Notes: generated by a model not told the origin, from the sequence alone. Counted from the first letter of the stretch, positions 1-9,732 are shown. The stretch: 32,795 nucleotides of DNA from Punctularia strigosozonata HHB-11173 SS5 (GCF_000264995.1 NW_006767456.1:1761-34555); one strand, 5' to 3'. Translations and numbers: made by a program.

Positions 1-102
1 GGTAGCGATTCTTAAAGAACAACAATTTTGTAGGTACTTCGGTCTGCACTTGGTCGCGCAGACGGTATTAACCTTAGGCGTTATGAGACAGGTCTCCTAA
101 CC

Positions 103-260
103 GGTAAGCTAACCCTAACGTAAGTACCCCTCTTGACCAAAGAGGAATCAACGTCAACTAAGGAACATTGATACTTAGCCTAACCCTAACCGGCTAACCC
201 TAACAGCTAACCCCTAACCATGGGGTTCCGAACCCTAGCCTAACCCTAAGGCTAGGGTTC
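103..260. repeat. Degenerate interstitial telomere repeats
   Basis: Several short CCCTAA runs lie here (about 110-118, 180-191, 197-205 and 230-250), separated by unrelated sequence, including a 55-bp stretch at about 120-175. The C-rich strand is on +, as expected if the chromosome end is to the left. Positions 1-102 hold unique sequence in which I see no gene. The interruptions suggest repeated rounds of telomere addition and terminal insertion rather than one clean telomere tract. Confidence 0.8.
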
Positions 261-662
261 CCACGATAAGGTACGTGGGTCAGTTTGCTTACGTAAGCTG
301 ATGGTGGCTGTCCGTAGAAGTCTTCGGCTTCCTCGGGCCGGTCGGCCCGGTCGGCATCTCCGCAGTGGGAATGTCTTGGCAGCGGCACGGCGGCATCTCG
401 GCCGGCCTGTCCTTTCTTAGTACACCGAGCTTCGGCTCGGAGGGGAACGGATCGGAACGGGCTTGTCGGGGTTCTGCTGTCCCTGTTGGGATGTTTCTTC
501 CTACGGTGTATGTTCTGCCGTGTCTCGGCTCCCGTGCGGCTCTCCGTGCGGGATTCTTTGTTCCCGATTAGGTGCGTAACCCCGTTCCATCGTCTTGGCG
601 TTGATATTTTTGTTGTCGCCGCGTCGGCCTCTCGGCCGGCACGGTGTCGCTCGGTCATCTCG

Positions 663-736
663 GGCAGAACCCTGATGAGCCTATAAAGGCGAAACAGGGC
701 TGGCTGGGGATCCCCTCAGCCACTGTCGGTTCTGTC
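663..736 (+). ncRNA. Type I hammerhead ribozyme
   Basis: All conserved core elements are present in order. CTGATGA is at 672-678. Stem II is GCC/GGC (679-681 with 688-690) around a six-base loop. GAAA is at 691-694. Stem III opens with A694-U726, C695-G725, A696-U724 and G697-C723 and continues into a GGCTG/CAGCC helper helix (702-706 with 717-721). The cleavage triplet GUC is at 725-727. Stem I is nine pairs between 663-671 and 728-736, including one G-U wobble. Stem I is the open helix, so this is a type I hammerhead. Predicted self-cleavage is after C727. Animal and fungal retroelements use such ribozymes to process transcripts. Confidence 0.9.
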
Positions 737-772
737 TTCGCCCCCGCTCCTCTCTCTGTTGCGACCATCCCT

Positions 773-820
773 GCGCCAAAAAACGCTCGGTCGCTTCGCT
801 CCCTCGCGTTTTTTGGGCGC
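773..820. other. Stem-loop abutting the telomere tract
   Basis: The arms at 773-786 and 806-820 are complementary over 14 pairs with one bulged G, around a 19-base loop. The structure ends exactly where the CCCTAA tract begins, so it may be the 3'-terminal RNA fold of the flanking element and a signal for its reverse transcription. Confidence 0.7.
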
Positions 821-855
821 CCTAACTAACCCTAACCCTAACCCTAACCCTAACC
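821..855. repeat. Telomere repeat tract
   Basis: Just under six units of CCCTAA, the outermost one shortened, on + (TTAGGG on minus). The tract is directly fused on its right to the coding sequence of a minus-strand gene and on its left to the stem-loop. This is the longest uninterrupted telomere tract in the window. Confidence 0.95.
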
Positions 856-1538
856 AGTTCCGCTTGTTCTATTTCCCTGTCGTCGTCCTCCATTATCCGC
901 TGCTCTATGTTCCTGAGGCGGCGCGATAGCCCGTCTATTTCGACCAGGTCCGAGGCCGCGAAGAGGGCTTCGGACCCGGAGGATGTATCCAACCCCGACG
1001 CATCCGCGGCGCGTTGCCTCAGCGCGCCGCTGATACCATCTTCCAAATGCCCCATCAACGGCTCCCACCCCTGTCTCCATTTCGAGATCACGCTGTTCGT
1101 TCCCCTCGCGTGTGTGACCAGAAGCCGGACCGTGGCCGCGACGATGCCCTCCGCCCAAAGTTCGAACGTTCGAAACTGTCGAATCGTCTGTTGCACTGCG
1201 ACGGAGACGGAGGTCGGCACGTTGGTGCCCGCGGGTTCGGTTTGAACCCCAAGGTCCAGACGGTCGACGGAAACCAGGTCCACGTACAGCAAGCCCTCCA
1301 GCTGCCGTAGTGGGCCCTTGTCTACGCGATCGGTAATTCCCGTGCAGAAGTTGCCGGCGTTGTGACAAGCTTCGCAGAGTGGTAGATTCGGCGAAGACGG
1401 TAAGGATACGCAGCGCGTGCCCACGTCTTGGCAAACCTTGCACTGGAACTCGAACGTCTGGCGATGTTGGGGGGCAGGAGTCGCAGAGCTCACCTTCGCC
1501 GGGCCGGCGGCGGTAGCGGTAGCGGGATGGCCAGACAT
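822..1538 (-). CDS. G1: Zn2Cys6/coiled-coil protein cut off by telomere repeats
   Basis: The start is the ATG at 1538. A likely 51-nt intron (1493-1443, GTGAGC to CCAG) sits just before the cysteine cluster, as in its neighbour G2. The spliced product is 221 residues, or 238 unspliced. The cluster is C-x2-C-x6-C-x11-C-x2-C-x6-C (Cys16, 19, 26, 38, 41 and 48), within the Zn2Cys6 pattern. The rest is mostly helical with a possible coiled coil near the end. The last ten codons are telomere repeat read as alternating Val-Arg, up to a TAG at 822-824, so the native 3' end is missing. The gene was probably broken and the end healed by telomere addition. It resembles the D family in layout (short exon 1, cluster, helices). 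Function unknown; DNA or protein binding through zinc is an inference. Confidence 0.7.
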   Translation of the reverse strand: MSGHPATATAAGPAKVSSATPAPQHRQTFEFQCKVCQDVGTRCVSLPSSPNLPLCEACHNAGNFCTGITDRVDKGPLRQLEGLLYVDLVSVDRLDLGVQTEPAGTNVPTSVSVAVQQTIRQFRTFELWAEGIVAATVRLLVTHARGTNSVISKWRQGWEPLMGHLEDGISGALRQRAADASGLDTSSGSEALFAASDLVEIDGLSRRLRNIEQRIMEDDDREIEQAELVRVRVRVRVS

Positions 1539-1883
1539 GGTGGCAGGTGGAGACGCGGAGGGGTTCGCGGGTAAGGTGGGACGGTCGCGACGTCGGAAGG
1601 CCCCCGGTTCACGTGCTTTAACCGAACGGCGCGAAGACGAAAGTGGACGGTGTGTATCGCGTAGAGGTCTCGTCCGTATATAACGACCCCGCGCGGCGAA
1701 GCGACGCGATGCGATGGGACAGCTACGTAAGGCGACTACGTGCAACGTTAGGCGATTACTACACAACGCGATCGTATACGATACCATGCGAAGCGACGCG
1801 ATCGGATCCGATGCCTTACCGTCCGGCGCATGTACGACGTCGGTACGCGGAGCGGTCTAATCAGACGGCTCCGTGCTTCCCGT

Positions 1884-2647
1884 CTACTCTTCGTCCCCGG
1901 TGGGACGCGTTTCTCGGACGTCGGCGTTGAGCGCAACCAGCTCCCTTCCCAACTCGGCCACGCGACGTTCCAGCGCTGAGATGCGTTGCGTAGAATGCTC
2001 CTGGTGTCGCGCGCAGGCCGCTTCCATGTCGCTCACGCGGGTCCTGAGCAGTCGCAGCTCTGTCGGTACCGCCCGCGGACGATCTTCCGCCGGCGTTGGA
2101 GTGGTGCGGACGATCCGACGGATGGACTCGTTGCCGGTTCGAAGCGCGTCGGCGACGGTATGCAGGCTTTGGGCGAGGACGGTTTGGAAATAGTGACCGT
2201 GCAAGGCGATCGCTCGCTCGAACGCGTTGAAGATGTGGTGCAGCCACGCGGAGCTGTACGACATGCGGGTGGACAAGAATCGGATCCACGTCGCGCCGTC
2301 GATAACTGAGTCTGGAGGGTTTTCGTCCAAAGCCGGGAGAGGATGGAGCGGCGGCACAACGGGTCGGTGCACCGCGATGGTGTATTCGCGCCCGCTTTCT
2401 TCTTCGACACGGACACGGACCGATCTTGAGCAGAAGATGTTGCCGGTGCGGCACGGATCGCACGAAGCGGGCCCGCCGGCGGTGTACTGCGGGGAGCATT
2501 CGATGTCGAGTTCCGTACACCTTCTGCACGTCTATGGGACGGCGAAGACGGGCGTTAACGACGGATACATGGGTTACCCGCGCCGTCTAGACGTACCTCC
2601 GGAGACGCGTCGTCAATCGGAACGGTGGATTGTGGCTGACGGTTCAT
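1884..2647 (-). CDS. G2: Zn2Cys6-like cluster plus coiled coil, 232 aa
   Basis: Exon 1 (2647-2597, 17 codons) is joined over a 65-nt intron (2596-2532, GTACGT donor, TTAAC branch, ATAG acceptor, phase 0) to exon 2 (2531-1884). The cluster follows the junction at once: Cys19, 22, 29, 41, 44 and 51, with exactly the spacing seen in G1. A Pro-rich linker follows, then a helical segment containing ATWIRFL, and a C-terminal coiled coil with regular Leu/Arg heptads (about residues 185-220). The W-x2-F segment after the linker matches the (E)EW-x2-FM segment of the D proteins, so G2 is probably a diverged D-type gene in inverted orientation. Few basic residues lie between cysteines 2 and 3, unlike typical DNA-binding GAL4-type fingers. 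Function unknown. Confidence 0.75.
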
Positions 2648-3035
2648 GTCGAATTCGGGTTAGTCCTGGTAGCTCTCTTGTCGAATAGGCGCTCGTATAC
2701 CCGTTGACGCACCAACGCCGATGACGTAAGCTTAACGCGGCGCGCGCGATGTGACCGACCCCGAACGCGGTTCACCCAAGACGAACGACGAGGTCCGAGC
2801 GACGCGCTCCGCAGTGTCCGTCGTCGCTGCAGCGATCACCTATATTACCAAAACCGGTGAGTCCGGACCTGGCATAAAAATGTTCGCTTCCCGGTTCAAC
2901 TGGGTAACTGTCGTTCGTTCGAGTTATAATATGTACATCGGTAGCGAATAAATACGATTGGGTCGCCGTTCTGAGAGTTACCGTAACGCGCAGGGGGGAT
3001 GGACCCTCTGCGGCCGGTCCGAAGGTTCGGGATGA
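2648..3035. other. Intergenic, no gene seen
   Basis: This region lies between the start of G2 and the stop of B1. It is less GC-rich than its surroundings near 2850-2960 and contains AATAAA-like sequence around 2948, but I see no ORF with family motifs. It should hold the G2 promoter and the B1 3' end. Confidence 0.5.
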
Positions 3036-3767
3036 CTACCAAGGGATCGTACCATCCTGCGACTTCCACATGTCGTCCAGCTCCTTAGACATGTCGGCTA
3101 GCATGAAATCGAGGGCCTGGCGGAACGGATCCTCGTCGTCCTCGTCCTCGTCGTCGTTGTCGGCGGAGAGCGCGAGTTCCGTGTCATCGCCCGAGCATTC
3201 CTGCACGACCGACATAAGTTCCTGAATCGTGGCGATATGCTGACGCGTCGCATATCGCACGTCGTCGAGTTCTCCGAGAGAAGCGCGCGTAATGCAGCGG
3301 ACCTCGGATCCTGCTCGAATGCAATTCGGGCAGGATGTCGCCAGATCGCCTTCGCAAACGAGACCCAGACGGAGGCAATTGGTGCATGCCACGGACCCCT
3401 TGCGATTCTAGGGATGATATTAAACGAATCGCGCTGCGGGACGACGGGATTGAACCCACCGAGTTGAACAGCCATGACGCGTAGCGAAGGCGCTCTTTGG
3501 ATATCCTCTGCTCGCGTCCAGAGCGGCGATGATCTTCGGATGCCCATCCGGCGGACATCACTCCCTGAATCGCAAGGTGCGTTACGAACAGGATGCGGTC
3601 CGAAGATGGTTACGTACGGTGTCAGCCCTTTTGGCGTCCCTCTTCGCATCCGGCGAAGCCGTAGCCTTCCTTTTACTACCGGTGCTGTCATTGCTCGCCG
3701 AATGAGCCATCGGGGTGGCTCCGACGCGACGGACGTTAAAGATGGATGCGGCGTTGCGGGTAGCCAT
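3036..3767 (-). CDS. B1: Zn2Cys6-like protein, module copy 1, 208 aa
   Basis: There are three exons: 3767-3618, 3564-3460 and 3407-3036. The introns are 53 and 52 nt, both phase 0, with GTACGT and GTGGGT donors. Exon 1 is basic and disordered. Exon 2 ends in the helix RYASWLFNS. Exon 3 opens NRKGSVACTNC and carries the cluster Cys93, 96, 103, 111, 114 and 123 (C-x2-C-x6-C-x7-C-x2-C-x8-C). It then has SLGELDDVRYATRQHIATI, also found in B3, and an acidic Asp/Glu run before the C-terminal helix. B2 and B3 share the same three-exon plan and junction motifs, which supports the model. It is the first gene of module copy 1, upstream of A1 on the same strand in map position but transcribed after it. 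Role unknown; zinc binding is inferred. Confidence 0.8.
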
Positions 3768-4042
3768 AGGGAATGCAGCTGCTAAGATGACGGGCAGGTT
3801 AGAGAGCCGATGTTAGACGACACTCATCGATGATCGCACACGTGCCCACCGGATCCAGGATGGCCACGTTGCAGTGGATACACGTACGTGGGCGTCCGGT
3901 CGCCGCTAACTTTGCGGTAAAAGCATATGGTATTGCCATACTCGTTGGGTTCATATACAATGTACGAGACGGAACCGCAAAGTCCGCCGCGGCGTATCTT
4001 AAATAACGAAAGGAAAATACACGGAAAGACACTGTCCGACAT

Positions 4043-5363
4043 CTAAGCGCGGCGACTCGCGCGATTGACCTTTTCGACGCCCCTGCTGAGCTCCACCAAC
4101 GTCCCGGATAAAGACACCAAGGATCCGGAAATCTTGCCGAGCAGCTGTTGGACGTCCGCGATGACCGTCGCGTTTTTCTCGAGGAGCGCGGTCTGAACAT
4201 CCGACGCGGCGCGGATATCTGACACCGTCCGTGCGAGGTCCTCGAGGGTCCTTCGGACGCCCTCGCGATCCGAAGTCGATGGAACGGACGCCTCTTGGGT
4301 CGCCCGCACGGTATCCACCAGCGTCGCGAGGCGTTCTTCGATGTCGCCGAGGGCGTTGAGGCGCGACGCGATGTGCTCGAGCTTCTGCATCGCGGCTGGG
4401 GCGATGCGGTCCACGTCGGGTCCGATCGGACTCTCAGCGTCTAGAAGGTCGTGGGACCGCAATGCAGCGAGTGCGGCGGCGGCAGCAGCGGCGGCGTCCG
4501 CAGCCGTAGCCGAAGACGGGCCCGTACCGGTCGCGGACTGACCCCCGGCGTTCGATCCGCGGATTGGCGCGGACGAACTACGGGAAACGCCCGTATCTCG
4601 CAGGCGAGGGTCCGGCGACAAACGGGCGGCGACGGCCGACGGATCCTCCGTCGGGTCGGAAGCTACCCTCTTGATGGCGGAAGTGGCCTTGAGGGCAGCT
4701 GTGGACGATGTCAGCGGAGCGTACCCATTCGTTCTGTCGCACTAACCTCTGGTCGATAAGTCGCGCGAGAAGGCCGGCGACGCTCCAGAACCCGTCGGTT
4801 CGGCGGGGTTGGGTCTAGGTCTTTTCGCGGGGGGCTCGGATTCGGTCGCGCTAGGAGACGGCCTCGTTGCGACGGCGGGCTTGACCGGCCGTGCGCGAGG
4901 AGGGGTGGTTCGGGACGTGGACGCGATCGGTGCCGGAACGTGGACCGCAGGGGGATCGCGACGATCCGACGCCTTCCCCTTCGTAGAGCTCGATGCGCTT
5001 GTCTGCGATGGACCTGGGGGCTTCGAAGCGTCCTTCCGAGCCGCGCGCTTTTCCGGATGCGTGCGGGGGGCGGCGGGTTCCTTGTCGTTGACCGGGAGCC
5101 TTAGGTCAAGCTCGAATCCAAGAGAACCGCGGTGCTCACCATGCTCATATTCCTAACGCCATCTCCCACCTCCGTGATGCCTGCGTCCATGTCGTGATCA
5201 TCCTAAGCCGGACCCGTGGGTACTACAGAGCGAGAGGATCGAGGAAAAGACTCACTGCCGCGCCCAACCCGGCGCGAGCCAAATATTCGGCCAAGAGCGC
5301 AGCGTACTGGGCATCTGTCATTTCTTCCGCGGTAGCGGGGAGTTCGGGTAGCGTGCGGTCCAT
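4043..5363 (-). CDS. A1: disordered/coiled-coil protein, module copy 1, 386 aa
   Basis: Five exons can be read: 5363-5256, 5202-5140, 5080-4747 and 4698-4043, where the first two are short and the last two hold most of the protein, giving four exons and three introns of 53, 59 and 48 nt. Phases agree at each join. The N-terminus has EEMTDAQYAALLAE, matching AEMTDEQYHALLAE in A3. Exon 2 is acidic. Exon 3 is a Pro/Ser/Lys-rich disordered linker. Exon 4 has an alanine run and then about 150 residues of heptad-patterned helix (IEERLATLVDTV, LEDLARTVSDI, VSLSGTLVEL), a predicted coiled coil. There is no zinc cluster. It is divergent from C1 across 270 bp. It is likely an oligomerising partner, by inference only. 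Confidence 0.75.
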
Positions 5364-5633
5364 AGCGAAGCCGAGGTGAAGAGAGAGGCAGACAGGCATG
5401 GACTCTATGTCGGGGCGGCGTAATCGCGCACGTGACCAGACGATGGATCGATTTGCGCAAGTCCGAACATGCTAGACCCAGCGCCTGGCAAAGGGATATC
5501 AGCGACGTGAGAACTATCATTCTTAGGCGCGGACGCAAACCGCACCTTATCCGTATCTCCTCGTCTCCGAGTCCGACGCGCCACGGCGTCTATTGAGAGC
5601 GATAAAATCCGCGTTGACGACAGCGATATCGCG
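5364..5633. promoter_or_regulatory. Divergent A1/C1 promoter region
   Basis: This 270-bp gap between head-to-head A1 and C1 contains CACGTGAC at 5429-5436. The same 8-mer occurs twice in the equivalent A3/C3 gap. A bHLH-type (Cbf1-like) factor would be the usual reader of such a site; co-regulation of A and C is inferred. Confidence 0.4.
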
Positions 5634-6882
5634 ATGGACCGATTCCAACGGCTTTACGACCGGTTCCAGAACCTAGCCTTCAACAGGGCCGTAAACGACA
5701 CCAGGAAGGAGGCGATGGCGATCGGCGTCGCCCTGGATCACATTTCGCTGCATATGCGGCTACTGAACGCATCGATGCTCCCGACCACGCATCCGGAGTA
5801 CATCGGGCGTCGGATCCAAGACCCGGACCCGTCATCGCAGGTGAGCACGTCAATCCAAGGCACCGGCTTCAATCGTTGCTCGTACCACCGTATTTCGCGT
5901 CGCCTTGCCGCGGCGTCCACGTTTACACGACGGCGACATCGACTGAACACGTGACGGTTGAATGCGACGCGCCTACGTCGGTTCGTTGCGCGTCGGTCGT
6001 CTCCCCGTCCGATCTTGACTCAAGCGACGTGCATAGTCGCTAACCTCCGCTTCCGATCGATTCCGAAGGCCATGCAACCCTCCTCGCACGACAAGGCGAT
6101 CCTTCTGGAGCGGATCCGAGCTATCCGGGGCGCTCGACTCGCACAGGAAGGTCCGATGCCCACCGATGGGCGAAGAAGCACGTCCCCTCAAGGCTCGACC
6201 CCTAACACGATCGGCGAGGGGGTTCGGAGGGCCGTTCCTTGCATCGTTCGATTCGCTGACCGCCGGTGTCTAGGGCTCCGGCGCCACCGGGTCGGATCGA
6301 CCCGTGCTCACCATCAGGGTGCCAGCCCTTTCGGATCGAACTAAGGAACCGCCGAAGGTGAGTAAACGTCCGCATCCGTCCGCGGCGGCTCATCGATCGC
6401 GTCGTCAGCTTCATGCGCCCCCCTGCGATCGGTGCGCGACCGGGAACCACGAATGCGTCATGCAGGAGGCGCCGGGCTCGGCCTGCCTTCGCTGCTACTC
6501 GAAGAGGCTCGGATGCAGTAAGGGACATGGCAGGTCCGGTCAGACGAACAGAGGAAAGGCGAAGAAGCCGGCCACGTCGAAAAGCGCAAAGCCGGCCCAA
6601 TCGTCCAATCGCGATCCGTCGGCAGGCCGATCCGCGGACAGGTCAGTCGTCGAGACGCAAGCCCGCCCACCCCAAGCGCAAAACCCATACAGCTCCGCTG
6701 CTGCACGGATCCGCGGCTTGCAACGGCCGGCGCACGAGTGGAGGGACGCCGTCCGCGAGGACTGGTTCACTCGCGACGAATTTATGATCGCGGTCGTGGC
6801 GGTCGCGTTGCAAAACGTTCGGATGAAGAGCCAGATGGGCCGGATCCAAGTCCAGGAGGAGGTGGAAGCGGCCGAGCGGTGA
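5634..6882 (+). CDS. C1: Zn2Cys6-like protein, module copy 1, about 305 aa
   Basis: The proposed exons are 5634-5840, 6069-6221, 6274-6357 and 6409-6882, all phase 0. Exon 1 (starting MDRFQRLYDRF) is joined over an unusually long 228-nt intron with a GTGAGC donor, a CTAAC branch near 6039 and a GAAG acceptor. It could instead be a separate small gene, with C1 starting at the ATG at 6072 (235 aa). The cluster is Cys154, 157, 164, 174, 177 and 184 (x2-x6-x9-x2-x6), preceded by HAPP. A basic Lys/Arg linker (possible nuclear signal) follows, then the family motif NPYSSAAARI and a C-terminal helix. C3 shares the cluster spacing, QEGP in an earlier exon and the NPF motif. Intron 6222-6273 uses a non-standard GTTCGG donor. 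Function unknown. Confidence 0.65.
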
Positions 6883-7151
6883 CTTTGTAGCGCATAGACT
6901 CACGGACCCGCCGGTGGCGCCGGACGCTTATCGTTTTAGGATCGTATATACACAATGTACTTAATGCGAAAAGTATACTACCTGGGTGCGAACGAGTAAA
7001 CCGTAATACGGCTCGCGTGCGCCAAGGAAAGAACTTCAGTCCCCGTCGCCGGAGGCATACCGCGCCGTCGCGAGCGAGGCACGTGGCGCAACGTCACGTC
7101 TCGGACGCGCGGTCTCGAAGCTCTGCAACACTCATCCCTCTAACCGTCGAT

Positions 7152-8043
7152 ATGCCCTCGCACCGAACGCAAAGCTACGTCGGCGATGAAATGGTAAGCA
7201 GAACGGTTTAGGATCGCTTCGGCTTCTCGTTAACGTTCTTCAAAGTGCATCGGATGCCGCACGCACGGCGAGGAGGCGTGCCTCCGATCGACCGTCGATC
7301 CCGATGCGAAACGGCCATGCGAGGCTTGCCAAAGACGCCGGCTGACGTGCGCGAAGGACGTGCACGCCCCGGAGGTCCCTCCGGGACCGAGCGGATCGCT
7401 TCCGACGACGGCCGAAGAATGGGCCGGATTTATGGTGGAGGAGGTCGGGCGCTGGGAGGAGAGAATCGCTGAGGTGGAGGATACGTTGGAGGACGCCATT
7501 CAGAAGTCCCATCGCGCGATGGAGAAGACCATCGCATCCTCGGTGGAGGCCATGTGCAGGGACACCGCGGCCGCTCAGAAGAGGGTCAAGAAGTACGCGC
7601 TATCCAGCGCGTCGGATCTCAAGGAGATGAAGGACGCCGTCGAAAAGCTCACCTCGAGCGACGCCAGCGCCAAGGTCACCACGACAAAGGCCCTCGGGAT
7701 GCTGCACGCGCTCCACGGCACCGTCTCCAACGACGTCGTCCCGCTCGTCAATAGGCAAACGGAGACCATCAACCGGTTGGCCGCAGAGCTGGACAAGGCT
7801 ACCGCCGCGAACGCCGATCAAGATGCGAAGTTCCGGTGGATCGTCGACAAGCTCGCTACGGTCGCGTCGAGGATGAACATCGACATCGGCCGTCCTCCGG
7901 AGCCTCTGTTCCTACCCGGGGACTCCACCCCCTCGCCTCCGCACCCGCCCGCGCTGCCCACCGCCCCCATCGGTCGTCTGACGATCGGAAGCCCTCTTTT
8001 CGGGTCCGCGGACGAGCGCGACGAGCTCATGGCGGACGATTAG
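7152..8043 (+). CDS. D1: Zn2Cys6-like/coiled-coil protein, module copy 1, 279 aa
   Basis: A 14-codon exon (7152-7193) is joined over a 52-nt intron (GTAAGC donor, TTAAC branch, AAAG acceptor) to exon 2 (7246-8043). The cluster begins at the junction: Cys15, 18, 26, 39, 42 and 49 (C-x2-C-x7-C-x12-C-x2-C-x6-C), with Pro before the fourth Cys as in fungal Zn2Cys6 proteins. The family motif PTTAEEWAGFM (about residues 66-76) opens a long helical region with KKYALSSASDLKEM, shared almost unchanged with D3. A Pro-rich tail ends in DERDELMADD. It lies just downstream of C1 on the same strand and converges on F1. Structure suggests a zinc-containing coiled-coil oligomer; its function is not known. 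Confidence 0.85.
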
Positions 8044-8248
8044 AGGACAGACGTCGGACATTGTCATGTACATAGCCGACTTTAACGATGACTTTCGATG
8101 CGCCCGGGTCAAAACGAAAACTGAGTGAATTACGCTGGGCGCTATCCTCCGTACACGACCGTCGACGACTAACGTAGCGTAGAAGCGTTCCTATCGCCCT
8201 CGGATCTACGAGACCGTACGATGCAACGTCGACGCGATCCGGTAACCG

Positions 8249-8795
8249 TTAGGACCGGCGGTCTGAAGGGCGCGATGTCCCCGACGATCGATTCTTGCTG
8301 GCATCGTGCGTCGTGGAATCTTCTTCGAACGCCATCACCATGATGTCGGTAAGTTCGTTCGTACCTCGCACGATCGCCTTCAAACCGTCCGCCATCGCGA
8401 CGGCCGTCTTGTGCGAGTTATCCCGAAGGATCTTGACGGCGCCGGCTTCGAACCGGTCCAGGGCGGACATATATCTGTCGCTGACGTACTCGGTCAACAC
8501 GGCGGCCCTGATCCAACGCTCCGCATCGCTCATGCGCTCCCAACGTTCCATGGTCATTACACCGGACCCGGTGGTTTCCGCTGCAGGTTCCGAACCGACC
8601 TGTTCGGGCGAACGGGTGAACGGTGGTAACTCGCGAGGATATACGACGCTGTCTCGGAGGGCTTACCGGGTCCTCCAGCATGGCTTCCACCTCGCGTTGA
8701 GATCCCTCGAGGAACGTCGTAGGGTCGTCCACTGGAGCGTCGACGGCGTAGCGCGGCGAATGCGTGTCGGGGGACACGTGGGACGAGGTGGACAT
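8249..8795 (-). CDS. F1: small helical protein, module copy 1, 159 aa
   Basis: Exon 1 (8795-8667, 43 codons) is joined by a 67-nt phase-0 intron (8666-8600, GTAAGC to ACAG) to exon 2 (8599-8249). Exon 2 contains RWERMSDAERWIRAA and a long amphipathic helix through FEAGAVKILRDNSHKTAVAM, matching F2 over about 75 residues, followed by a basic disordered tail. There are no cysteine clusters, signal peptide or membrane segment. It is convergent with D1 (205 bp between stops). Conserved position and intron phase in F2 support it as a real gene. Function unknown. Confidence 0.75.
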
Positions 8796-8993
8796 GACGG
8801 TTTCGGTACGAGCGAGAGATCGGATCGAAGCGATCGTCTCGTTTGCCTGACGCGGCGTAGGTATCTCATCGCCACGCCGACTTATTTTAGCTTCGTGCTT
8901 TCGCGTGGCGCATACACGTCGCAGAACAAATAAAAACATTTATTCGCCGGCCTGACGCGGTCCGACGCATATTTCTAGTGCCTATGCCCGCCT

Positions 8994-9732
8994 TTACCTG
9001 CCACCGAACGCCCGCTTGTACTGCCTGTGATCCTGGTTGATCTCGGATCGAAGCGAATCCAACGCCTTGGAGAACGCGTCGGACGGATCGTCGACGATGT
9101 TCGCGAGCTCGTCCAACAAGCGGACGTGACTGTTAGCCTCGCGAGACAGCTGCTGATATTGTGACAGCTCCGGCTGCTTGACGCATGCACGAGGGCACCG
9201 GTCGCGACGGCAATATTCGCATACGTCGGCGTCGTTTGTCTTCCCGTCGCACATGTACATTTTCTTGACGCACCGCTTGCATATGGTCATCGATTTCCTG
9301 TTCTGCGAACGGGATGAGCCGCGGTTTCGCGAACACACGGCTGCGAAACGAAGACGCACCGAATGATAGAGCCACCACGCAAATGCGGCTCGTCCGCCAG
9401 GGGCCGTTTCGCGAGAATCGACCGCAACAAAGCCGGCGGTACCCTGAGACTGCAAAACGGAACGTGTCAACCTGTGCCGGTCGGAGAATAGGAACGCGTC
9501 CCACTCCTCTAATCGGGCTCGGCATCTTCGTGCGAGTCGATGCTCCGACCGCCTGCTTCTTGCTCGACCGAGCCTTACTTTGGCGTTGGGATCCCGACCT
9601 CGCCGCAAGCGAGTGCGTACGGGGCACGGGCTTGTTGTACTCTCTGGAATGACGTTCCAGGTCCTCGAGAAGCGCTAGGGCCGTATCGGGGTGCAAGGAC
9701 ATGAGCGCGGCGGACACGGTCTCCTCATCCAT
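8994..9732 (-). CDS. B2: Zn2Cys6-like protein, module copy 2, at least 208 aa
   Basis: The exons are 9732-9505, 9449-9360 and 9302-8994, with introns of 55 nt (GTGGGA donor, TTGAC branch) and 57 nt (GTGCGT), both phase 0. Exon 2 ends AAFAWWLYHS and exon 3 begins NRKSMTICKRC, matching B1. The cluster is Cys114, 117, 124, 134, 137 and 146, with an extra Cys at 142. The reading frame stays open upstream of the first ATG (to about 9804, FDPTVLARM), so an upstream exon is likely and the true start is uncertain. The inverted-repeat element at 9898-10324 sits 166 bp upstream and may have changed its promoter or first exon. A poly(A)-like AATAAATG lies about 50 bp after the stop. Confidence 0.75.

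Larger units (their letters stand above)
261..820 (+). mobile_element. Telomere-flanked segment, probably a Penelope-like (Coprina-type) fragment
   Basis: A GC-rich, hairpin-rich 560-bp segment is bounded on both sides by CCCTAA repeats. It contains a full hammerhead ribozyme motif (663-736) and ends on the inner side in a stem-loop (773-820) that abuts the next telomere tract. Endonuclease-lacking Penelope-like elements of basidiomycetes (Coprina) are known to attach to telomeres, and Penelope-like elements are known to carry hammerhead ribozymes. Elements primed from the chromosome's G-rich 3' end should have their sense strand reading inward and their 3' end fused to CCCTAA, which is the arrangement here. 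No reverse transcriptase is visible, so the copy is a short incomplete fragment or a non-autonomous derivative. Family assignment is an inference from the ribozyme and position. Confidence 0.5.

Noticed and set aside
200-658. 152-codon minus frame next to the ribozyme
   Set aside because: Lies opposite the structured element, runs through telomere-like DNA and shows no protein motif.
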